Below are positions 32,236 to 41,310 of a DNA stretch of 64,000 nt, in pieces. Made by a program: the position numbers and the translations under genes. Source of the stretch: Amycolatopsis sp. CA-128772 (lineage in GTDB: Bacteria; Actinomycetota; Actinomycetes; Mycobacteriales; Pseudonocardiaceae); the NCBI RefSeq assembly GCF_002904295.1, contig NZ_PPHG01000029.1, positions 62,001-126,000 on the forward strand, written 5' to 3'. Position 1 is the stretch's first letter. Every line of letters begins with the position of its first letter. The notes under the pieces were generated by a model, which had not been told where the DNA came from, did not search any database, and worked only from the letters and a program-made list of their open reading frames with translations.

Positions 32236-33885
32236 ATGTTCGGGATCATCAGGCCGTGCCGCCACCGGCTGGCCGCCGGCCTGCACGCGGACTGGCAGGC
32301 GCACCTGTGCGGGCTGTGTCTCACGTTGCGCGACGAACACGGCCAGCTCGCCCGCATGGTCACCAACTACGACGGCCTGATCATCTCGGTGCTGGTGGAG
32401 GCCCAGACGCCCCGCGCGGACGGCCGGCGCGAAGCGGGACCGTGCCCGTTGCGCGGCATGCGGACGGCCTCGGTGGCCCGCGGCGAAGGCGCCCAGCTGG
32501 CGGCCGCGGTCTCGTTGGTCCTGGCGGCGGCGAAGGTCGGCGACCACGTCGAGGACCGCGACGGCCCGTTCGGCCGCCGCCCGGTGGCCGCGGCGGCCCG
32601 CCGGGTGGCGGCGCGCTGGGCCGAGCAGGGCAGCCGCACGGGCGGCCGCGTCGGGTTCGACACGTCGGTGCTGACGGAGGCGGTCCAAGGGCAGGCCGCG
32701 CTGGAGTCGTCGGTGCGGCTCGGCGATTCGCCGCTGGTCGCGACGGAACCGGCCGAGCGCGCGACGGCGGCGGCGTTCGCGCGCACGGCGGAACTGGCAG
32801 GCCGCCCGGGCAACGCGGGCCCGCTGGCGGAGGCGGGCCGCTTGTTCGGCCGGGTGGCCCACCTGCTGGACGCGGTCGAGGACGGCGCGTCCGACGCGGC
32901 GGTGGGGGCGTGGAACCCGTTGCTGGCGACGGGCACGGGACTGGCGGAGGCCCGGCGGCTGTGTGACGACGCGGTGCTGGGGGTGGAGCTGGCGTTGCGG
33001 GAGACGGAGTTCGCCCAGCCGTCGTTGGTGCACGCGTTGCTGGTGCACGAGCTGCGCCAGGCGGTGCGGAGGGCCTTCGGCCACGGCGCGGCTTGCGCTG
33101 CCGGGCATGACCCGTCGCCTGGCCACGGCTCACGGCCAGGGGTGGGCTCGTCCTCCGGCCGAGACCTGCTGCCCGGGGACGGCTCGTCGGCCGGGCAGTG
33201 CTCCCTGCCCGCCGAAGGCAGTTGGCAAGGCGCCCGGCCGGGCGAGCCGGCCGGGCAACAGCCGCCGCCCGGGTGGATCGGGCCGGGGCCGGCGCCGCAG
33301 CAGCACCCGCACCAGGCGCCGCCGGGGTGGATCGGGCCGGGACCGGCGCCGCAGCAGCACCCGCACCAGGTGCCGCCCGGCCGGAGCGGTTCCCCGCGGC
33401 CGCAGGGGTTCCCCCCACCGGGGCCGGTTCCGCCGCCGGGTGCCCCCGGTCCGGGCGGTCCGCACGGCCCGAACGGCCCGGGTGGGCCCGGCGGCCCGAA
33501 CGGCCCCGGTGGGCGCGGCCCGGGTGGGCCCGGCGGCCCGAACGGCCCCGGTGGCCCGGGTGGGCCTGGCGGTCCCGATGACCCTGGCGGCCCCGGCGGC
33601 CCAGGCGGTCCCAAGGACCCCGGCGGCTCCCGCGAATCCGGCCCGTACGACGGCCAGGGCGGCGGCCTCTGGTACCCGAAATTCGCCGTCCCCCCGAAGA
33701 AGCGCAACTTCTTCCTCGGCTGCGCCCTCACGCCCTACATGTGCTGCACCTGCCAGTTCTGCTGCCGCGATCCCTATCCTGGCCCGTGGAGCGGAAAACC
33801 GGTGGCCACCTGCGACGGCTGCGATTGCGGCGGCGGATGTGACGGTTGTTGCGACTGTTGCAGCTGTTGCGACTGCAGCTGCTGA
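32236..33885 (+). CDS. DUF5685-type protein with collagen-like and Cys-rich tails
   Basis: A 549-residue protein in three parts. Residues 1-290 match the DUF5685 pattern, opening [20 protein letters not shown] and [12 protein letters not shown], with conserved early cysteines. Residues about 310-475 are low complexity: two 18-residue repeats of the form [17 protein letters not shown], then a collagen-like (GPxGPG)n run. The last 55 residues hold 18 cysteines, including 12 in the final 24, a metallothionein-like pattern. No signal peptide. A Cys-rich precursor or metal-binding scaffold can be imagined, but function is unknown. Overlaps a short open frame at its end. Confidence 0.85.
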   Translation: MFGIIRPCRHRLAAGLHADWQAHLCGLCLTLRDEHGQLARMVTNYDGLIISVLVEAQTPRADGRREAGPCPLRGMRTASVARGEGAQLAAAVSLVLAAAKVGDHVEDRDGPFGRRPVAAAARRVAARWAEQGSRTGGRVGFDTSVLTEAVQGQAALESSVRLGDSPLVATEPAERATAAAFARTAELAGRPGNAGPLAEAGRLFGRVAHLLDAVEDGASDAAVGAWNPLLATGTGLAEARRLCDDAVLGVELALRETEFAQPSLVHALLVHELRQAVRRAFGHGAACAAGHDPSPGHGSRPGVGSSSGRDLLPGDGSSAGQCSLPAEGSWQGARPGEPAGQQPPPGWIGPGPAPQQHPHQAPPGWIGPGPAPQQHPHQVPPGRSGSPRPQGFPPPGPVPPPGAPGPGGPHGPNGPGGPGGPNGPGGRGPGGPGGPNGPGGPGGPGGPDDPGGPGGPGGPKDPGGSRESGPYDGQGGGLWYPKFAVPPKKRNFFLGCALTPYMCCTCQFCCRDPYPGPWSGKPVATCDGCDCGGGCDGCCDCCSCCDCSC

Positions 33886-33989
33886 GGCACGGCCCGCCCC
33901 CGCTGTCGCCGCGCGAGGTCGACGCCGTCCTGCACTGCGCCGTCGACCGCCCCACTGTCACCTCGGTCACGCTCTTCCGGCCCCGCTGA
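33867..33989 (+). CDS. Possible 40-residue ORF between DUF5685 gene and uvrB
   Basis: Starting with a TTG inside the end of the DUF5685 gene, this frame encodes 40 residues (includes [20 protein letters not shown]). In the non-overlapping part 34 of 35 codons end in G or C, as strong a coding bias as real genes here. No ribosome binding site is clear. It may be a small gene or the remnant of one. Confidence 0.35.
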   Translation: MRLQLLRHGPPPLSPREVDAVLHCAVDRPTVTSVTLFRPR

Positions 33990-34022
33990 CCAGGGCCGAC
34001 GGAAATTGTCGGTGGGTCGGCC

Positions 34023-34028
34023 TACTCT
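34023..34028 (+). promoter_or_regulatory. -10 box for leaderless uvrB transcript
   Basis: TACTCT lies 7 nt before the uvrB GTG with no Shine-Dalgarno between. No LexA-type box was seen nearby. Confidence 0.55.
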
Positions 34029-34035
34029 GGTCCAC

Positions 34036-36192
<2,157 letters not shown>

Positions 36193-36366
36193 CGCGGCGC
36201 CGGGCCGCCCCGGTCCGGGCCGCGGGTCGACTCGGGACCGGGGCCAGGCGAGGCCGCCGCAAGGCGGCTCGGCTCGGCTCCGGCAAGGGGCCTGAGCAAG
36301 CCCGGCAGCCCGCGAGCACAAGGCGAGATGGCCGCGGAACAGAACCACCAGCCACACCCCACCCTG

Positions 36367-36471
36367 CATCCCGATCCGAAGCCCCGACACGGCCGGTGCC
36401 ACCGGGTCAAGGCACGCTTTCCCGCCTTGAGGCGGTGCCACCGGCCGTAGTCACAATGGGGCATCGGGATG
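36367..36471. repeat. 105-bp nested imperfect palindrome (MITE-like)
   Basis: Three nested inverted repeats share one centre near 36419: outer CATCCCGAT/ATCGGGATG, middle ACGGCCGGTG with its complement, inner TCAAGGC/GCCTTGA. Spacer lengths between arms are nearly symmetric. No T-run and no ORF. It may be a miniature inverted-repeat element or a structured RNA. The rest of 36193-36366, after uvrB, shows GC-rich short repeats (GGCTCGGCTCGGCT) and no gene. Confidence 0.55.
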
Positions 36472-36538
36472 AAGGGTTCTCATTCGGCAGAATCCCGGCC
36501 GGATCTCCTACGACCGACTCAGCCAAGCCCGCCCCGAG

Positions 36539-36934
36539 TCACTCCGGCGCCGGTGCAGGCGCGTTCTCATCAGCCTGCAGCATCCCGAAAACATTCCCCT
36601 CCGTATCCTTGCAATACGCCAGCCACCCCACTCCCGGAACCGGGCTCTTCGGCAACGCCAGCGTCCCACCGGCCCGGTTCACTTCCTCCAACGCACGATC
36701 CAGATCCGCCACGTCGATCGTGTTGACGAAACCGTGGACCGGAGCCGACGCCTCCGGCGCCGGGCCCTGCCGGGGTATCAGCCCTCCGTCGATACCGTCG
36801 CCCTCGCCGGTGGTGACCATCCAATACGGGGCATCGCCCCAGCGGTCGAACTTCCAGCCGAACACCGCCGTGTAGAACGCCGCCGCTCGTTCGGGGTCGC
36901 CCGCGTGGATCTCGAAGTGGACGGGACGAGGCAT
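36539..36934 (-). CDS. VOC-family (glyoxalase/bleomycin-resistance fold) protein
   Basis: A 131-residue VOC protein: HFEIHAGDPERAAAFYTAVFGWKF at the start and GNVFGMLQADE at the end give the paired beta-alpha-beta-beta-beta layout. Metal ligands are plausible at H6 and E8 or the terminal acidic residue, but not certain. ATG with GGAGG six bases upstream; that site overlaps the 3' arm of a hairpin. Located 59 bp after the secreted peptidase gene, same strand. Confidence 0.88.
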   Translation of the reverse strand: MPRPVHFEIHAGDPERAAAFYTAVFGWKFDRWGDAPYWMVTTGEGDGIDGGLIPRQGPAPEASAPVHGFVNTIDVADLDRALEEVNRAGGTLALPKSPVPGVGWLAYCKDTEGNVFGMLQADENAPAPAPE

Positions 36935-36942
36935 GCTCGCCT

Positions 36943-36989
36943 CCTCAGGCCGGGCCGTCAGGTGTGGTGAGAGTACGCCCGGCCTGAGG
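36943..36989 (-). promoter_or_regulatory. 13-bp stem-loop overlapping the VOC ribosome binding site
   Basis: CCTCAGGCCGGGC pairs perfectly with GCCCGGCCTGAGG across a 21-base loop. On the minus strand it follows the S37 peptidase stop by 4 bases and its second arm ends within GAGGAGG, the VOC ribosome binding site. There is no T-run, so it could both slow transcription and mask translation. Confidence 0.6.
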
Positions 36990-36993
36990 AAAG

Positions 36994-38379
36994 TTACAGC
37001 CGTGCCCGCAGCGTCAGGTCCGCGTCGAAGTCCGGGAAGCCGGCCGGAGCCGAGCGCAGGGCCAGCGATGTCGCCGGTGGCAGACCGGCCCAGCGCCGGA
37101 CCGTCGCCGTCGCCGCCGCGGCGTCGGGCGTGGCCAGCTGGGCGATCTTCGAGCCGTGGTTGCCGCCCTCGACGTAATAGCGGTACGAATCCCGGCTGCC
37201 GAAGCCCAGTTCGAACGGCTCCGCGCCCCACGGGTCGTTCGAGCCGTACACGAACAGCAGGCGCGTGCCGCGGGACTTCACCCAGAAGTCGATGTCCGGC
37301 ATCGCCAGGTAGTCGAAGCGCGGCAGGCGGATCGACGCCGGCACGAACGTCTTCGGCTGGTCCGCGCCCGGGTAGCGCAGCAGGTCGCGCAGATAACCGT
37401 CGTACGCTTCGGGGGAGCCCAGCTGGACCGCCGCCTGGTAGTAGTACGGGATGTAGGGCGCCAGGTCCTGGTCGGAGTAGGTGTTGAGGCTCTCCACCTT
37501 CTCGTACCAGGCGTAGACGTCGGCCGCGGGCGCTCCCGGGGCCGGCACCGTCGCGCAGTCGGACTGCTTCTGGTACTGCCAGAACGCGAAGTACGAGTCG
37601 ATCACCGAAATCTCGAGGGACTTGTCCGCCGAGCCGACGATCGAGAACGTCAAGCCGCGCCGGGCCGCGTCCGCGGCGGCGATCGCGCCCAGTTCGGCAC
37701 GCCGTTTCAGGGCGTCGCGCTGGATGGCCTTCAACGCGGCGCGGCACGCCGGGTCGGTGCCCACGCGCGAAAGGAACCGGTTGTAGACGTCGACCGGGTC
37801 GATGACGTCGTTGGGCGCGACGTACGGGATCGTCGCGTCGACGTCGTCGGGGAAGAAGCGGCGGAAGTACGTCGCGGTCATGCCGCCCTTGCTGCCGCCC
37901 GTGGCCAGCCACTTGCCCGGGTAGATCGCCTTGAACGCCTGCACCGCGCGGTGCTCGTCCGCGGCGGCCTGCCAGATCGTCAGCTGCTTCGCCCAGTTCT
38001 CCGGCTCCGGCCGCGAAGGCGTGAAGTAGCGGTACTCCATCGACAGCTGGTTGCCGTCGACGATCTGGGTGGGCTCGGACCGGTTGGGCGTGCTGCCGAC
38101 GTTGTAGCCGCTCGTGTAGGCGACCGTCGGGGCGGCGAAGTCCCGGTGCAGCAGGGTGAACCGCTGCTGGAACGTGCCGGCTTCGGGGTGCCGGTGGTCG
38201 GCGGGCTGGGTGTAGGTCAGCTTGAAGAACCGGAACCCGGCCGGCGCCGCGTCCTCCGACACGATGGTCAGCCCGGGGATCCGCTGCAGCTCCGCCTTGA
38301 TGTCGGGTGCCGCCGCGGCCGCCGGCGCCAGGCCGGCCAGCGCGAGCAGGACCGCACCGGCGGTGAACAGTCTGCGCAT
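36994..38379 (-). CDS. Secreted S37 (PS-10)-type serine peptidase
   Basis: A 461-residue secreted alpha/beta-fold peptidase. Signal peptide 1-23 (cleavage near AAAAA-P). Nucleophile S163 in GGSKGGMTA, late acid likely in YGSNDPWGAEPF and histidine in GGNHGSKIA. The FAAPTVAYTSGYNV and SMEYRYFTPSRP segments match Streptomyces PS-10/tripeptidyl-aminopeptidase-like proteins. ATG at 38379 with AAGG eight bases upstream. Probably degrades peptides outside the cell. Confidence 0.88.
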   Translation of the reverse strand: MRRLFTAGAVLLALAGLAPAAAAAPDIKAELQRIPGLTIVSEDAAPAGFRFFKLTYTQPADHRHPEAGTFQQRFTLLHRDFAAPTVAYTSGYNVGSTPNRSEPTQIVDGNQLSMEYRYFTPSRPEPENWAKQLTIWQAAADEHRAVQAFKAIYPGKWLATGGSKGGMTATYFRRFFPDDVDATIPYVAPNDVIDPVDVYNRFLSRVGTDPACRAALKAIQRDALKRRAELGAIAAADAARRGLTFSIVGSADKSLEISVIDSYFAFWQYQKQSDCATVPAPGAPAADVYAWYEKVESLNTYSDQDLAPYIPYYYQAAVQLGSPEAYDGYLRDLLRYPGADQPKTFVPASIRLPRFDYLAMPDIDFWVKSRGTRLLFVYGSNDPWGAEPFELGFGSRDSYRYYVEGGNHGSKIAQLATPDAAAATATVRRWAGLPPATSLALRSAPAGFPDFDADLTLRARL

Positions 38380-38613
38380 TCGAGCACCTTCCCGCTTGGA
38401 GCCTTCCGTGGGACCCTCACAGAACGGGCCGGGGTCGGCAATCGGCTGTCCGGGCGCAGAATCGGTCAGGATCCGACTTTCGGCGGGTGGCGCGACGCCC
38501 GGGGCGGCGTCCTCCGGTGTGCGCAGCCGCGGGCACCGTGCGAGTTGTCCGGGCGATCGGCGCCGCGTTACGGTCCGAATCCGTAGGCACCGGCATCGAG
38601 CGAGGGGTCCGCC

Positions 38614-39117
38614 ATGAAGGTTTCCGACTGCCCTACGACCCAGGTCGAAATCCGCATCGCCGCGCAGCCGGCCGAGGTCTGGTCCTGGCTGCTGGACGTC
38701 GACCTGCCGGCCCGGTTCTCGAACGAGTTCCAGGGCGGCGGCTGGGTCGAGGGATCCGAGCCCGGCCTCGGCGCGCAGTTCCGCGGCCGCAACTCCCACC
38801 CGGTCGCCGGGGAGTGGGAGACGATCTCGACGGTGACGGGCTACGAGCCCGGCCGCCTGTTCGCGTGGGCGGTGATGGACGTGACGAACCCGGCGGCTTC
38901 GTGGCGCTTCGAGCTGATCCCGGACGGCGACGGCACGGTCCTGCGCCAGTGGGCCCAGATCGGCCCGGGCCCGTCCAACCTGACGAAGATCATCAGCTCG
39001 ATGCCCGAGCACGAAGAGGAGATCGTCGCGATGCGCCTCGGCGAGCTGCAGGCCAACATGCAGAAGACGGTCCAGGGCATCAAGTCCCTCGCCGAGACCG
39101 GCGTGCACGCCGCCTAG
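38614..39117 (+). CDS. SRPBCC/polyketide-cyclase-like protein
   Basis: A 167-residue START-like (SRPBCC) protein: VEIRIAAQPAEVWSWLLDVDLPARF opens the fold, the C-terminal helix is HEEEIVAMRLGELQANMQKTV. The family holds hydrophobic ligands in a deep cavity. ATG with GAGGGG nearby. An inverted repeat TACGG-N7-CCGTA lies about 30 bp upstream. Its 3' end overlaps the convergent enoyl-CoA hydratase by 4 bp. Ligand unknown. Confidence 0.85.
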   Translation: MKVSDCPTTQVEIRIAAQPAEVWSWLLDVDLPARFSNEFQGGGWVEGSEPGLGAQFRGRNSHPVAGEWETISTVTGYEPGRLFAWAVMDVTNPAASWRFELIPDGDGTVLRQWAQIGPGPSNLTKIISSMPEHEEEIVAMRLGELQANMQKTVQGIKSLAETGVHAA

Positions 39118-39854
39118 CGCAGGACCCGGTCCACATAGGACTTCACCGCGGCCAGCGCCTCGGCGGACTGCCACATCCGCTCCACCTGCGGGTCGTCGGA
39201 GTGGCGGTATTCGGCGATCCGCTCGTGGAACGGCTGCCGGATCTGGGCCTTCGTGTGCGCGAACGGCTCGGCCGGCAGCTCGCCGAGCCGGGACGCGACG
39301 GCGATCGCCCGCTCCAGGACGTCCTCCGGCCGGGCCTGCTCGTCGGCCAGGCCCCGGCCCAAGGCTTCTGCGCCGCCCCATGTTTCACCCGTGCAGGTGA
39401 GCGCAGGCAGCTGCGTCGTTCCGTACGTGCAGCGGAGGACTTCCAGGGCGGCGAGCGGGAACGGCAGGCCGACCAGCAGCTCGGTCACGCCGATCGTGCC
39501 CGCTCCGAGCACGCGGTGGTCGCAGGCCGCCGCGAGGACCGCGCCGCCCGCGATCGCGTGGCCGTTGAGGGCCGCCACCACCGGGCGGGGGAAGCCGAAC
39601 ACGGCCAGCAGCGCGTCCGACAGCAGCGGGAGGAACTCCGCCACGTACGGTGCGCCGCCGCCGGCGATGCGCTTGAGGTCGACGCCCGCGCAGAAGATGC
39701 CCCCCGTTCCGGTGAGCACCACCGCGCGGGCCTGCTCGGCCTCCTCGAGCCGGAGCACCAGCTCGCGGCACGAATCCGTGTCGAGGGTGTTGCCGCCGCC
39801 GTGGTCGATCCGGAGCACGGCGAGGTCGCGGTGGCTGTCCAGGGTGATCGGCAC
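39114..39854 (-). CDS. Enoyl-CoA hydratase/isomerase family protein
   Basis: A 246-residue crotonase-fold enzyme. Oxyanion-hole segments GGIFCAGVDLK (near 52-62) and GHAIAGGAVLAAACDHR (about 98-114), and a glutamate in GVTELLVGLPFP at the usual catalytic position. GTG start with TACGGT six bases upstream and no Shine-Dalgarno, so likely leaderless. Acts on an acyl-CoA, but the substrate cannot be told. Confidence 0.9.
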   Translation of the reverse strand: MPITLDSHRDLAVLRIDHGGGNTLDTDSCRELVLRLEEAEQARAVVLTGTGGIFCAGVDLKRIAGGGAPYVAEFLPLLSDALLAVFGFPRPVVAALNGHAIAGGAVLAAACDHRVLGAGTIGVTELLVGLPFPLAALEVLRCTYGTTQLPALTCTGETWGGAEALGRGLADEQARPEDVLERAIAVASRLGELPAEPFAHTKAQIRQPFHERIAEYRHSDDPQVERMWQSAEALAAVKSYVDRVLR

Positions 39855-39886
39855 GGCCCGACCGTACCGCGGTGCCGGCCGCCCGG

Positions 39887-40359
39887 TCAGCTCGCGACGC
39901 TCAACCGGACGACGCCGAAGTGCTCCCGCCGGACCAGGCCGGCGACCTCGTCGAGGGTCGGCAGCCGGCCGAGGGGGAACCTCAAGCCGATCATCCGGGC
40001 CGCCCGGCGCATGCCCAGCCCGGTCATCCGGTCCAGGTAGCTCCGGGGCACCTCGGCCCGGTCCTCGACGAGCACGCCGCGCATCGGCGTCGTCCGGTCG
40101 GCGAGGGTGACGTCGACGTCCGCGCCGCCGCGGAAGTCGAGCCGCCGGCCCGCCGGCGTCAGCGCGCAGAGGTCGCCGGCGACGCGGTGGGCGGTGACCG
40201 GCACGCGGTAGCGCTGCCCGGTCCGTCGGCCGGTGAAGGCGAGCAGCATGAACTCGCCGACACCGCGGCCGAGCGACTGGGTAGCACGCCGCGCAGCACC
40301 ACGTTCATCGTCCGCACCAGCGCCGCGGGCGGCTGGTGCCACTCCACTGCGGACGTCAT
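39887..40359 (-). pseudogene. Frameshifted deazaflavin (F420)-dependent oxidoreductase-like gene
   Basis: The start frame from 40359 gives MTSAVEWHQPPAALVRTMNV then VLRGVL, and the continuing family sequence LGRGVGEFMLLAFTGRRTGQ appears in another frame down to the stop at 39887. The two join near 40275-40290 by a one-base deletion or equivalent. Together they make about 157 residues of a Ddn-type nitroreductase/deazaflavin protein. TACGCT lies six bases before the ATG. Unless the sequence has an error here, or a programmed shift, the product is truncated. Confidence 0.78.
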
Positions 40360-40386
40360 CGATGGAGCGTACGCCCGCCGGAGACG

Positions 40387-41310
40387 TCAGCTCGTGATGT
40401 CTTTTTGAGCGAACCGCCGCCCGGCGAAGAGGAAGAACACCGTCCCGTAGATCGCCGCCGACAGCATCCCGCTCGCCAGGTTGGTCCAGTCGACGTCGGT
40501 CGAAATCAGGTCCATCCAAGAGAACGCGTAGTGCGTGGGCAGGTAGTTGCGCAGGCCCTCCAGCGCGGTGATCTGGTCGAGGATCTGCGACAGGATCGCC
40601 GCCAGCACCGCGCCGCCGACCGCGCCGAGCGGGGCGTCGGTCGACACGCTCAGGGCCAGCGCGAGCCCGGCCACCCAGGCCAGCTGCAGGATGATGTACA
40701 CAGTGGACAGTACGATGGCCAGCAGGCTGTCGCCGAAGGACACCGCGTCGCCGGTCGGGCTGATCGCGTCGCCCGCGCCGTACCAGAGCACCCCGACGCC
40801 GAGCGACACCAAGGGCAGCAGCACCAGCGCGAACGCCGACAGCAGCCCGGACACGATCGCCTTCTGCCGCAGCACCCGCTGCCGCGGCACCGGCACCGCG
40901 AGCAGGTACTTCAGGCTCGACCACGACGCTTCGCTGGCGATGGTGTCGCCGAAGAACAGCGCGACGATCATCGGCAGCAGGAACGTTCCGGACACGAACA
41001 GCGCCAGCACGACGAAGTTCGGCGCGGACGCCGTGGCCAGGTCGACGAACCCGCCGCTGCGCCGGTTCGGGTTCGACTGCCCGAGCTCGAACGCGATCAC
41101 CAGGATGAACGGCAGCAGCGCGACGAACCCGAGCAGCAGCTGCGTGCGCCGCCGCTTCAGCTGGCGCCGCAGCTCGACGCCGAGCCGCAGCGTCCGCCGG
41201 GCGCTGTAGCCCTCGACGGCGCCGTCCGGCCCGACGCCCGCGTGCTCGGCCGAAGCGACGTCGCTCAGCTCGTCGAGCGCGTGCGGATCGGTGTGGACGC
41301 CTTCACTCAC
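40387..41310 (-). CDS. ABC-2-type exporter permease
   Basis: A 307-residue membrane protein with six hydrophobic helices (about 60-80, 105-130, 155-175, 195-220, 225-245, 280-300) and a cytoplasmic N-terminus rich in acidic residues. The ASEASWSSLKYLLAVPVPR segment is typical of ABC-2 permeases. It overlaps the preceding ATPase-hydrolase fusion by 4 bp, so it is its permease partner. Confidence 0.9.
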   Translation of the reverse strand: MSEGVHTDPHALDELSDVASAEHAGVGPDGAVEGYSARRTLRLGVELRRQLKRRRTQLLLGFVALLPFILVIAFELGQSNPNRRSGGFVDLATASAPNFVVLALFVSGTFLLPMIVALFFGDTIASEASWSSLKYLLAVPVPRQRVLRQKAIVSGLLSAFALVLLPLVSLGVGVLWYGAGDAISPTGDAVSFGDSLLAIVLSTVYIILQLAWVAGLALALSVSTDAPLGAVGGAVLAAILSQILDQITALEGLRNYLPTHYAFSWMDLISTDVDWTNLASGMLSAAIYGTVFFLFAGRRFAQKDITS

